From Alphaproteobacteria bacterium (GTDB lineage Bacteria; Pseudomonadota; Alphaproteobacteria; GCA-2731375), in contig JANQKO010000592.1 in the NCBI GenBank assembly GCA_028281075.1, positions 1 through 7,614 of the forward strand: DNA of 7,614 bases, read 5' to 3'. The position numbers and the translations under genes were made by a program. The notes beneath the pieces are model-generated. The model searched no databases and was not told the origin of the DNA. It saw only the letters and a program-made list of their open reading frames with translations. Shown here in pieces: positions 1 to 6,765 of the stretch (positions are counted from its first letter, which is position 1; every line of letters begins with the position of its first letter).

Positions 1-887
1 CGCCCGTGGCCATCGACGGCACGGCGCCCGATGCCCCGTCGTCGGTGGCGCCCGCCGCGTCCGCGCCCGGTCCCGGCGACGTGGCGCTGGCCGATTCCTA
101 CCGTGCCGAGGCCGAGGCCGGCTCGGCGGTCGCGCAGTACAACCTCGCCAACCTCTATGCCGACGGCAAGGGCGTGGCGCGGGACGACGACCAGGCGGCG
201 AAATGGTACCTGGCGGCGGCCGAGCAGGACCTGCCCGAGGCGCAGTACAATCTCGGCGTTCTGTACCAGCTCGGCCGTGGCGTGCCGAGGGACACGGCCC
301 AGACGCTGCGCTGGTTCTTCAAGGCGGCCGACGAGGGCAACCATGTCGAGGCCCAGCACGGTCTCGCCGTGATGTACGCCACCGGCCGCGGCGTCACCCG
401 CGACTATGCCCAGGCGGCGACGTGGTTCAAGCGGGCGGCCGTGCAGGACCATATGGATTCGAAATACAACCTCGGCATCCTCTACGCCCGGGGCCTGGGC
501 GTGCCGGCCGACCCGCGCACGGCCTATGTCTGGTTCAGCCTCGCCGCCGGCCAGGGCGACGATGAAGCCGGCCGGCGCAAGGACGACCTGGCGGCGACGC
601 TGGCGCCGGCCGACATCGCCGCCGCCGCCGCCTTCGTCGACGCCTGGCGGCCGGGCGCCGAGGTCACGGCCGCGGCCCTGGCGCCGGCGGCCCCGACCCG
701 CGACGACGTGCGGCAGGCGCAGCGGCTGCTGTCGCGGCTCGGCTTCGCGCCCGGCCCGGCCGACGGCGTCATCGGCTCGCGCACCGAACGCTCGGTGCGC
801 CAGTTCCAGGAGCGCGAGGGCCTGCCGGCCGACGGCCGCATCTCCGCCGCCCTGATCGACCGCCTGAAGCAGGCCGCCGAGGGGTAG
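1..887 (+). CDS. Sel1-repeat protein with C-terminal peptidoglycan-binding domain (5' end probably outside window)
   Basis: The frame is open from the left edge and stops with TAG at 885-887. A GTG at 6 gives a 293-residue product, but the first visible stretch (about residues 5-28) is an Ala/Pro/Ser/Gly-rich linker with no visible start signal, so I treat the gene as 5'-truncated. Residue numbers count from that GTG. Four Sel1/TPR-like repeats follow at about 41-76, 77-112, 113-149 and 150-185, each with the pattern AxxxLxxLYxxGxGVxxD then AxxWFxxAA. A helical Ala-rich linker follows at 186-225. Residues 233-290 match a PG_binding_1 domain (VRQAQRLLSRLGF, DGVIGSRTERSVRQFQ). This Sel1 plus PG-binding arrangement is known from C-terminal regions of PodJ-like polarity factors and other envelope scaffold proteins, so I infer a periplasmic role in binding cell wall and partner proteins. 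No catalytic domain is visible. The full-length protein could carry further N-terminal domains. Convergent with pdeM across a 302-bp gap. Confidence 0.85.
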   Translation, partial: PVAIDGTAPDAPSSVAPAASAPGPGDVALADSYRAEAEAGSAVAQYNLANLYADGKGVARDDDQAAKWYLAAAEQDLPEAQYNLGVLYQLGRGVPRDTAQTLRWFFKAADEGNHVEAQHGLAVMYATGRGVTRDYAQAATWFKRAAVQDHMDSKYNLGILYARGLGVPADPRTAYVWFSLAAGQGDDEAGRRKDDLAATLAPADIAAAAAFVDAWRPGAEVTAAALAPAAPTRDDVRQAQRLLSRLGFAPGPADGVIGSRTERSVRQFQEREGLPADGRISAALIDRLKQAAEG

Positions 888-977
888 AGCGGATTGCCGC
901 CGGGTTGGCGCGGCTCCCGAAGTCCGACGCGAAACCAGGCGTTCGTATTCGCTGCGTCAGCTCTCTCCATTTGGTCT

Positions 978-998
978 TTGCCGGACTTGATCCGGCAA
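978..998. repeat. REP-like intergenic palindrome
   Basis: Perfect 8-bp arms, TTGCCGGA at 978-985 and TCCGGCAA at 991-998, flank the 5-base spacer CTTGA. From memory, this core followed by 'tcca' matches a dispersed palindromic repeat common between genes in alphaproteobacteria, whose chance translations include 'GLDPAIQ' on one strand and 'DCRIKSGKD' on the other; both appear here. Its copy number in this genome cannot be judged from one window. Confidence 0.7.
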
Positions 999-1032
999 TC
1001 CAGCCGGCTTTTGCCCCACGCACGGTTCTGGT

Positions 1033-1122
1033 TCACCGCCAAGACACCAAGACACCAAGGGCCAGGCAATACGACCACCGTGCCGGCCGCCTGCTCTTGG
1101 TGCCTTGGCGTCTTGGCGGTGA
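1033..1122. repeat. Long imperfect inverted repeat (27-bp arms, 36-bp loop)
   Basis: The left arm at 1033-1059 and the right arm at 1096-1122 are reverse complements at 25 of 27 positions. The two differences are A in the left arm against G in the complement of the right arm. The left arm contains a tandem octamer (AAGACACC twice, then AAG). The intervening 36 bases (1060-1095) show no further strong pairing. RNA from either strand would form a long stable hairpin, so it could end or buffer transcription from both converging genes. There is no T-run right after either arm, so it is not a textbook intrinsic terminator. I recall closely similar 'ccgccaagacaccaag' elements in intergenic DNA of many unrelated bacteria, which suggests a dispersed element. 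Confidence 0.85.
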
Positions 1123-1189
1123 TTTCCATTGCCTCGCCGCGTCCGAGGGCGCGATCCGATTGGCATTTGGATGAAGTCTGGGCCTGATA

Positions 1190-1858
1190 TCAGCAGATCG
1201 CCACCAGCCGCCGCGAGGCGACGCGGTGGATGGACGCGCGGCCCAGCATGTGGGCGTGGAAGGCGCCGGGAAACAGCCTCTGAAAGGCCGTGTCGAGCAC
1301 GTCGAGGCCGCCGGTGAAGGCGCCGAACGACGGCAGGATCAGGCGCAGGCCGTCGGTCACGAAGCAGCGCCGCACCATGCGCCGGCCGCGCACCCGCACC
1401 GCCGCCTTGGGATGCAGGTGCCCCGCCACCTCGCCCGGCGCCGGTGCCGGCCGCGGCTCGTGCCGCAGCCGCAGCGGGCCACGGCGATATTCGTCCAGCA
1501 CCCGGCCGCCGAGACGCGCCGGCGGTTCGGGGTCGTGATTGCCGGCGATCCAGATCCAGTCGCGGCCGGCGCGCAGGGCCTTGAGGCGAACCACATCCGC
1601 CTCGGCCAGCCGCTCGCCGGCCCGGCGATCGTGAAAGCTGTCGCCGAGACAGACCACGGTTTGGGGTTCGTGACGTTCGATCAGGGCCGCCAGATCGTCC
1701 AGCGTCGCCGGCGTGTCGTAGGGCGGCAGCGGCACGCCGCGCGCGGCATAGGCCGAGCCCTTCTCGAAATGCAGGTCGGCGACGATCAGCAGCGACTCGG
1801 CCGGCCAGAACAGGCCGCCGGACGGGTCCGGGTTCAGGCGCGCGCCGTTGACGATCAT
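1190..1858 (-). CDS. pdeM: Ligase-associated DNA damage response endonuclease PdeM (metallophosphoesterase)
   Basis: This 222-residue protein carries the full set of binuclear metallophosphoesterase motifs: D28-L-H30, G72-D73 with H76-D77, G106-N-H-D109, a lone His at 133, and G146-H-L-H149. The family signatures FWPAESLLIVADLHFEKGS and PSFGAFTGGL (176-185) point to PdeM, the MPE protein of the ligase/exonuclease/helicase/nuclease repair cluster. The Pseudomonas putida relative is known as a manganese-dependent single-strand DNA endonuclease, so I infer cytoplasmic trimming or incision of DNA during repair. I chose ATG at 1858 because MIVNGARLNPDPSG aligns with the usual family start and AGAAGA lies about 6 bases upstream. 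A TTG at 1894 would add 12 residues but has no Shine-Dalgarno sequence. It lies 55 bp downstream of the helicase stop on the same strand and is probably co-transcribed. No key residue is missing. Confidence 0.92.
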   Translation of the reverse strand: MIVNGARLNPDPSGGLFWPAESLLIVADLHFEKGSAYAARGVPLPPYDTPATLDDLAALIERHEPQTVVCLGDSFHDRRAGERLAEADVVRLKALRAGRDWIWIAGNHDPEPPARLGGRVLDEYRRGPLRLRHEPRPAPAPGEVAGHLHPKAAVRVRGRRMVRRCFVTDGLRLILPSFGAFTGGLDVLDTAFQRLFPGAFHAHMLGRASIHRVASRRLVAIC

Positions 1859-1913
1859 GGCGAATCTTCTAGCCGCGCCGTCCGGCCGGGGCAATGTCGT
1901 TCGTGAACGCGCG

Positions 1914-4346
1914 TCAGAGCAGCCGCGTCGCCTCGTCGATCAGGTCGTCGGCGGCCTCGCCCAGCAGGTCTTCCATGGCCTGGCCGTAGACCGGCTCCTT
2001 GCCGATCTCCAGCATCAGCGGCACCGCCAGCGGCGACACGCGGTCGAGCCGGCGATGTGCGATTCGGCCCTGGATCCGGGCCAGCATGTCGGCGACCCGG
2101 CGGATGTCGAGCAGGCCGGTCGCCGCGTCGGCATAGGTCGCGCGCAGCAGAACGTGGTCCGGCTGGTAGCGCCGCAATACGTCGTAGATCAGGTCGGAGT
2201 TGAAGGTCACCTGCCGGCCGGACTTCTCCTGGCCGGGATAGCGCCGGTCGATCAGGCCGGCGATCACCGCGACGTTACGGAACGTGCGCTTCATCAGGTT
2301 CGATTCGGCGAGCCAGGCCTCCAGGTCGTCGCCCAGCATGTCCTCCTCGAACAGCGCGTCCAGGCCGTCCGGCTCGCGCAGGCTCCAGACGGCGAGCGCG
2401 TATTCGCTGGCGACGAAGCCGAGCGGACCGTGTCCCGCCCGCTCCATGCGCCGTGTCAGCAGCATGCCCAGCGTCTGGTGCGCCAGCCGGCCCTCGAACG
2501 GATAGGCGACGAGGTAATGCTTGTCGCCGCGCGGGAAGGTCTCGACCAGCAGGCCGTCGGCGGCCGGCAGCACCGAGCGCCAGCGCTGTAACTTCAGCCA
2601 TTCCCGCACCTGCGCGGGCAGGCGGCGCTGCCGTTCCGGCTCGGCCAGCATCTCGCGCACGCGGGCGGCGAGATAGGTCGAGAGCGGGAACTTGCCGCCG
2701 TAGTAGGACGGGATCTTGGCGTCGGCGCCGGTGGCGCGGGTCACGATCGCGGTCATCTCGCGCAGGCCCTCGAAGCGCAGCACCTCGCCCGAGAAGATGA
2801 AGGTATCGCCGATGGCGAGCTGCTCGATGAACCATTCCTCGATCTGGCCCAGCTCGCGGCCGCGCTTCAGCCGCACCTTCAGCATCGGCTCGGCGACGAT
2901 CGCGCCGGCGTTCATACGGTATTGCCGCGCCACCAGGCCGTTGGCGACGGCGTAGCAGCCGTCGGCGTCCCGCGTCAGGCGGTGATAGCGCTCGTAGCGC
3001 CTGAGCGCGTAGCCACCTGTGGCGACGAAATCGACCACGTCGTCGAAGGTCTCGCGCGGCAGGCCGGCATAGGGCTGGGCCCGGCGCACCTCGTCATAGA
3101 GGGCGTCGGGACGGAACGGCGCCGCGCAGGCCATGCCCAGAATGTGCTGGGCCAGCACGTCGAGCGTGCCCGGCCGCGGTTCGTCGCCGTCGAGCTCGCC
3201 CACCATCACGGCCTCGGCCGCGGCCTGGCATTCCAGCACCTCGAAGCGGTTCGACGGTACCAGCAGCGCCCGGCTCGGCGCGTCCAGCCGATGGTTGGCG
3301 CGGCCGATGCGCTGGACCAGGCGGCTCAGGCCCTTCGGCGCGCCGATCTGGATCACCAGGTCGACGGCGCCCCAGTCGATGCCGAGATCCAGCGTCGAGG
3401 TGCAGACCACCGCGCGCAGGTCGCCGCGCGTCATCGCCGCCTCGACCTTGCGGCGCTGCTCCGGCGACAGCGAGCCGTGATGCAGGGCGATGGCCAGGTT
3501 GTCCTGGTTCAGCCGCCAGAGCTCCTGGAACACGAACTCGGCCTGGGCGCGCGTGTTGACGAAGACCAGAGAGGTCGCGTGCCTGTCGATGGCTGCCATG
3601 ACCTCGGGCAGGGCGTGCCGGGCCATGTGCCCGGCCCAGGGCACCCGCGTCCGCGACGACAGGATGCCGATCTCCGGCCGTGGCCCGGGGCCGCCCGAGA
3701 TCAGCCGCGCCGTCGCGCCGCAGCCGACATAGCGCGTCAGCGCCGCCGGCCGCGCCACCGTCGCCGACAGGCCGATCCGCGTCGCGCCCGGCGCCAGCGT
3801 GGTCAGCCGGGCCAGGCCCAGCGCCAGCAGGTCGCCGCGCTTGACACCGGCGAGCGCGTGCAGTTCGTCGATCACCACGTAGCGCAGATCCGCGAAGAAC
3901 CGGTCCGAATCGCGATAGGACAGCATCAGCGAGAGCTGCTCGGGCGTGGTCAGCAGAATGTCCGGCGGGTTGTTGCGTTGCCGCTGCCGGCGCGCCTGCG
4001 GCGTGTCGCCGGTGCGGGTCTCGACACGGATCGGCAGGCCCATCTCGTTGACCGGCGTTTCCAGGTTGCGGCGGATATCGATCGCCAGCGCCTTCAACGG
4101 CGACAGATAGAGCGTGTGCAGGCGCGCCTTGCGCTCGGCCGGCCGTTCGGCCAGGTCCAGAAGGCTCGGCAGGAAGCCGGCCAGCGTCTTGCCGCCGCCG
4201 GTCGGCGCCGTCAGCAGCACGTGCCCGCCCGCCCGCGCCGCCGCCAGCACCGCGAGCTGATGCGAGCGCGGCGTCCAGCCGCGGCGCGCGAACCAGTCGT
4301 CGAAAGCCGACGACAGTGCCGGCGATTGCGGTGCGATGACGTCCAT
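1914..4346 (-). CDS. Ligase-associated DEXH-box DNA helicase, Lhr-Core type
   Basis: This 810-residue superfamily 2 helicase has all core motifs: Q-like region GWTPRSHQ (23-30), Walker A APTGGGKT (47-54), Ia SPLKALA (82-88), DELH Walker B (160-163), SAT (194-196), motif IV LVFVNTR (260-266), motif V STLDLGIDWG (317-326) and motif VI QRIGRANHR (345-353). The C-terminal half has the winged-helix and beta-barrel features of the Lhr core, including GEVLRFEGL (520-528) and PSYYGGKFPLST (546-557). Length fits the ligase-associated family and is far below full-length Lhr (about 1500 residues). Relatives are ATP-dependent 3'-5' single-strand DNA translocases that unwind duplexes or RNA:DNA hybrids, and I infer the same here in DNA repair. 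Start: ATG at 4346 has AGAGGG four bases upstream. An upstream in-frame ATG at 4409 adds 21 Arg-rich residues without support. It leads the unit with pdeM. The usual ATP-dependent ligase and exonuclease partners are not adjacent. Confidence 0.93.
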   Translation of the reverse strand: MDVIAPQSPALSSAFDDWFARRGWTPRSHQLAVLAAARAGGHVLLTAPTGGGKTLAGFLPSLLDLAERPAERKARLHTLYLSPLKALAIDIRRNLETPVNEMGLPIRVETRTGDTPQARRQRQRNNPPDILLTTPEQLSLMLSYRDSDRFFADLRYVVIDELHALAGVKRGDLLALGLARLTTLAPGATRIGLSATVARPAALTRYVGCGATARLISGGPGPRPEIGILSSRTRVPWAGHMARHALPEVMAAIDRHATSLVFVNTRAQAEFVFQELWRLNQDNLAIALHHGSLSPEQRRKVEAAMTRGDLRAVVCTSTLDLGIDWGAVDLVIQIGAPKGLSRLVQRIGRANHRLDAPSRALLVPSNRFEVLECQAAAEAVMVGELDGDEPRPGTLDVLAQHILGMACAAPFRPDALYDEVRRAQPYAGLPRETFDDVVDFVATGGYALRRYERYHRLTRDADGCYAVANGLVARQYRMNAGAIVAEPMLKVRLKRGRELGQIEEWFIEQLAIGDTFIFSGEVLRFEGLREMTAIVTRATGADAKIPSYYGGKFPLSTYLAARVREMLAEPERQRRLPAQVREWLKLQRWRSVLPAADGLLVETFPRGDKHYLVAYPFEGRLAHQTLGMLLTRRMERAGHGPLGFVASEYALAVWSLREPDGLDALFEEDMLGDDLEAWLAESNLMKRTFRNVAVIAGLIDRRYPGQEKSGRQVTFNSDLIYDVLRRYQPDHVLLRATYADAATGLLDIRRVADMLARIQGRIAHRRLDRVSPLAVPLMLEIGKEPVYGQAMEDLLGEAADDLIDEATRLL

Positions 4347-4429
4347 GCCACCCTCTATATAGCCCGTTCGCCGCGTATCCGCGTTTTCTCGCGGCCGGCG
4401 TTCCCGCATCGTCCGGAGTCGTTAGCCGC
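4347..4429. promoter_or_regulatory. Divergent promoter region between the helicase and MFS operons
   Basis: These 83 bp separate divergent start codons, so both promoters should lie here or extend into the flanking genes. The most AT-rich patch is the perfect palindrome CTATATAG at 4355-4362. It could supply a -10 element for the rightward MFS operon (start site near 4368), but no good -35 hexamer lies 16-18 bp before it. Read leftward, it would place transcription start almost at the helicase ATG, which fits badly with the AGAGGG ribosome site. GTTC-N7-GTCC at 4400-4414 is one mismatch from the alphaproteobacterial LexA box GTTC-N7-GTTC. Region assignment follows from gene orientation. The individual elements are weak. 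Confidence 0.45.
4351..4356 (-). promoter_or_regulatory. Ribosome binding site of the helicase gene
   Basis: Read on the minus strand, AGAGGG sits four bases before the ATG at 4346. It is the best Shine-Dalgarno match near either candidate start and decides for 4346 over 4409. Confidence 0.6.
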
Positions 4430-5692
4430 ATGTTCGCCGGCCGCGCCATGCTGATCTTCGTGCTGTTCGCGCTGCTCTACGGCGTCGGCCAGTTCCATCG
4501 CGTCGCCACCGGCGTCGTCGTGCCCGAGATCGAGCGCGAGCTCGCCCTGGGCGCCGACATGCTGGCCGCCATCAGCGCCGTCCTGTTCCTGGCCGCGGCG
4601 CTGGTCCAGGTGCCGGTCGGGGTGCTGCTCGACCGCTACGGGCCGCGGCGCACGGTGCCGTCCCTTCTGGTCGTGGCCGTGGCCGGCACCTTGATCTTCG
4701 CGCTGGCCCATGGCGCGCCGGGCCTGGTCCTCGGCCGGGTCCTGCTCGGCATCGGCTATGGCGCGGTGCTGATGGGCGGCTTCGTGATTTTCGCCCGCTG
4801 GGTGCCGCCCGACCGGTTCGCCACGGCGACGTCGATGATGATTGCCTGCGGCAGCTTCGGCGGCCTGCTGGCGACCTCGCCTTTGGCGGCGCTGGTCGAG
4901 CTGGTCGGCTGGCGGCCGACCTTCGTCGGCGTCGCCGTGCTGACCGGCCTGCTGGCGGTGCTGGTCGCCGGCTTCGTGCGCGACGCGCCGCCCGGCTATC
5001 GGGACAGCGGCGCCCGGCCGGCGACGCTGGCGGCCAGCATGCGCGGCCTGATCGACGTGCTGCGCAAGCGGCAGATGCGCTACATCCTGGCCATGGCGCT
5101 GGTCGGCTACGGGTCCGGCATGACCGTGCTGGGGCTCTGGGGCGGGCCGTTTCTGGGCGACCTGTTCGGCCTCGACGCGCTTCAGCGCGGCCACGTGCTG
5201 TTCGCCATGGCCTTGGCCGGTCCGCTGTCGGTCGCCGTCATCGGGCCGCTCGACCGCCGGTTCAACACGCGCAAGCGCATCGTGCTCGCGCTTGGCATCG
5301 GTCAGGTGCTGGTGCTGGCGATGCTGGCGCTGTTCGGCGGCGCCAGCCTGGCCGTGGCCGTCGCCGGCCTTGTGATGATCATGGTGACGCAGGCCTTCAA
5401 CGTCACGCTCGCCGCCCATTGCCGCGCGGTGTTTCCAGACCATCTTGTCGGCAGGGCGAACACGATGGTGAACATGGCGGCAATTCTGGGCGTGGCGATC
5501 ATGCAGTTCACGACCGGGCTGATCATCGAGGCGTTTCCGTCCGAGACCGGGATCGCCGATCCGCTGGCCTACCGGCTGCTGTTCGGCATGCTGGCATTGA
5601 TGGTCGCGGTGGCGGCGCTGGTCTATGCTCGGGTCGAGGACGCGCCGCCGTTCGCCGACCGTGCCGCCGCAAGCCAGGTGAGGGTTCGTTGA
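4430..5692 (+). CDS. Major facilitator superfamily (MFS) transporter, 12 TM
   Basis: This 420-residue hydrophobic protein has the two-bundle MFS layout: TM segments near 6-30, 46-66, 77-94, 97-121, 134-155 and 162-183, a cytoplasmic loop at about 184-215, then 217-241, 255-273, 283-303, 305-328, 342-367 and 379-400, with a short polar tail. The MFS motif A is clear after TM2 (GVLLDRYGPRR, 64-74), and its counterpart lies after TM8 (GPLDRRFNTRKR, 272-283). Such proteins move small solutes across the inner membrane, usually with protons. The GQFHR segment in TM1 (20-24) resembles a group of proteobacterial organic-solute MFS carriers, but I cannot name the substrate. GGAG at 4415-4418 lies 11 bases before the ATG, a wide but usable spacing. 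It is first in an operon with two hydrolases, and its TGA overlaps the next ATG (TGATG), so I infer uptake of their substrate. Export is possible. Confidence 0.9.
   Translation: MFAGRAMLIFVLFALLYGVGQFHRVATGVVVPEIERELALGADMLAAISAVLFLAAALVQVPVGVLLDRYGPRRTVPSLLVVAVAGTLIFALAHGAPGLVLGRVLLGIGYGAVLMGGFVIFARWVPPDRFATATSMMIACGSFGGLLATSPLAALVELVGWRPTFVGVAVLTGLLAVLVAGFVRDAPPGYRDSGARPATLAASMRGLIDVLRKRQMRYILAMALVGYGSGMTVLGLWGGPFLGDLFGLDALQRGHVLFAMALAGPLSVAVIGPLDRRFNTRKRIVLALGIGQVLVLAMLALFGGASLAVAVAGLVMIMVTQAFNVTLAAHCRAVFPDHLVGRANTMVNMAAILGVAIMQFTTGLIIEAFPSETGIADPLAYRLLFGMLALMVAVAALVYARVEDAPPFADRAAASQVRVR
5676..5684 (+). promoter_or_regulatory. Ribosome binding site of the alpha/beta hydrolase gene
   Basis: AGGTGAGGG inside the last codons of the MFS gene lies 7 bases before the ATG at 5692. 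This fixes that ATG as the start of the hydrolase although the same frame stays open upstream to 5419. Confidence 0.7.
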
Positions 5693-6765
5693 TGTCCGCG
5701 CCCGTGTTGATGGATTGGTTGGACCGTCCGCTCGATCTGCCGGGATACCAGGCCCGCAAGGTCCCGGGCGCGGGCGTCGACCTGAACCTGGTCGCCGGCG
5801 TCGGCGACGACCGCCCGCCGCTCTTGCTGCTTCCGGGCCTGAACGATCCCTGGTTCAGCTATGGGCCCGTGCTGGCGCCGTTGAGCCGGCATTTCAGCGT
5901 CTACGTCCCGGACTGGCGCGGCCACGGACCGTCCGATCGCGATCCCGGCGGGGGCTATCAGGTCCGGCACTACGCCATGGACGCCGCCGCGGTCCTCGAA
6001 CGACAGATTGGCCGGCCCACGATCGTCGCCGGCAACTCGCTGGGCGCGCTGGTGGCGGCCCATCTGGCCGCCGAACTGCCCGATCTGGTGTGTGGCGCCG
6101 TGCTGGAAGACGGCCCCTTCTTCATCACCGAGCCGTCGCGATGGGCCGGCCATCCGTTGCGGGAGAAGCTGTTCGGGCCGGTGACGGCGTTGCTTGGGCG
6201 GCGCGACGGCGGCGAACTGGATGAAGACGGGTTCGTCGCGGCCTATGGCGAGCGTATCTGGGGCTACGCCGTGTCGGACCGGTTCGAGGACCGCCTGGTG
6301 CATCTGGGCAAGCTGATGGTGCATCTGCGCCCGCTGATCGAACCGCTGCCGGCGGCCGACCAGGCCCGGCTGCGCGCGGGCATGCTCGGCTTCGTCCGTG
6401 GCGGGGACGTGGCCTGGCGCGACCTGCTGCCACCGCCCCTCCTGTCCGACGCCGCGCGGATCGCCTGGCGGTTGGATACGGCATGTCCGGCCGGCGCGCT
6501 CGCGGCGGATTTCAGTCAGGGGATCGACCATGGCGCCGATCTGGCCGCCATCCGCTGTCCCGTACTGGTGCTGGAAGCCGACCGCGATCTGGTCGGGCTG
6601 CTATCGGCCGCCGATATCGACCATCTGATGGGCTCGCTCGGACGGACCCGGGCTGAACACCTGCTGGTCGAGGGCGGCCTGCACGCGATCCACGCCAGCC
6701 GGCCGGACATTTATCTGCGGGCGGTGATGTCGATGTTCGCCCGGCCCGAAAACGGCCGGCCATGA
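5692..6765 (+). CDS. Alpha/beta-fold hydrolase
   Basis: This 357-residue protein shows the alpha/beta-hydrolase fold. LLLLPGLNDPW (44-54) forms the oxyanion-hole strand and turn, DWRGHGPSD (74-82) is the typical following loop, and GNSLG (114-118) is the nucleophile elbow with Ser116. VLVLEADRD (291-299) supplies the acid, probably Asp299, and GGLHAIHASRP (328-338) supplies the catalytic His331. All three triad residues are therefore present. A long region at about 141-285 separates the elbow from the acid and should form a large helical lid, making the protein longer than the common 270-300 residues. No signal peptide is visible, so it is likely cytoplasmic. Family members cut esters, amides, C-C bonds, epoxides or lactones, and the sequence alone does not decide which. 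The start overlaps the MFS stop (TGATG), and its TGA overlaps the amidohydrolase ATG (ATGA), so the three are probably translationally coupled parts of one catabolic pathway. Confidence 0.88.
   Translation: MSAPVLMDWLDRPLDLPGYQARKVPGAGVDLNLVAGVGDDRPPLLLLPGLNDPWFSYGPVLAPLSRHFSVYVPDWRGHGPSDRDPGGGYQVRHYAMDAAAVLERQIGRPTIVAGNSLGALVAAHLAAELPDLVCGAVLEDGPFFITEPSRWAGHPLREKLFGPVTALLGRRDGGELDEDGFVAAYGERIWGYAVSDRFEDRLVHLGKLMVHLRPLIEPLPAADQARLRAGMLGFVRGGDVAWRDLLPPPLLSDAARIAWRLDTACPAGALAADFSQGIDHGADLAAIRCPVLVLEADRDLVGLLSAADIDHLMGSLGRTRAEHLLVEGGLHAIHASRPDIYLRAVMSMFARPENGRP
6741..6759 (+). promoter_or_regulatory. GC hairpin immediately before the amidohydrolase start
   Basis: CCGGCC at 6741-6746 and GGCCGG at 6754-6759 are perfect inverted arms around the 7-base loop CGAAAAC, ending two bases before the ATG at 6762. 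No Shine-Dalgarno sequence is visible there. In mRNA the stem would cover the initiation site until ribosomes finishing the hydrolase gene melt it, consistent with coupling through the ATGA overlap. That role is inferred. Confidence 0.4.

Larger units (their letters stand above)
888..1189. other. Gene-free convergent intergenic region with two palindromic elements
   Basis: This 302-bp gap separates the 3' ends of two converging genes, so it needs no promoter. Short frames cross it on both strands, but none has a ribosome binding site or a recognisable domain, and several are simply translations of the inverted repeats inside it. Contents: about 90 bp with no clear structure, a REP-like palindrome (978-998), a long imperfect inverted repeat (1033-1122), then about 67 bp with nothing I recognise. 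No classical GC-stem plus T-run terminator is present for either gene. The long inverted repeat may serve as a bidirectional one. Confidence 0.8.

Noticed and set aside
1041..1059. Tandem octamers as a possible CRISPR or tandem-repeat array
   Set aside because: Only two adjacent copies with no spacers; they belong to one arm of the inverted repeat.
524..1129. Minus-strand frame of 201 codons across the convergent gap
   Set aside because: It translates the inverted repeats ('ITAKTPRHQ', 'WCLGVLAV', 'DCRIKSGKD') and then runs antisense to the Sel1 gene; these peptides are typical artefacts of dispersed repeats.
1859..1894. TTG start at 1894 extending PdeM by 12 residues
   Set aside because: No Shine-Dalgarno sequence, a rare start codon, and the family begins near MIVNG.
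1898..1909. CGTTC-GT-GAACG palindrome between the helicase stop and pdeM as an operator or terminator
   Set aside because: A 5-bp stem with a 2-base loop is too short for a stable terminator, and it is an inverted rather than direct repeat, so it does not fit the GTTC-N7-GTTC LexA pattern.
1848..2591. Plus-strand open frame (247 codons) opposite the helicase 3' end
   Set aside because: Low-complexity antisense translation without domains, overlapping a clear coding gene.
4347..4409. Upstream ATG at 4409 extending the helicase by 21 residues
   Set aside because: The extra residues are Arg-rich and unlike the family N-terminus, and the better ribosome site precedes the ATG at 4346.
2922..4454. 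Long plus-strand open frame (510 codons) opposite the helicase gene
   Set aside because: It is antisense to a helicase with every motif intact, its product is Arg/Gln/Ala-rich with no domain, and such shadow frames are expected in GC-rich DNA.
5623..6531. Minus-strand frame opposite the alpha/beta hydrolase
   Set aside because: Antisense shadow; the plus strand has an intact catalytic triad and a good ribosome binding site.
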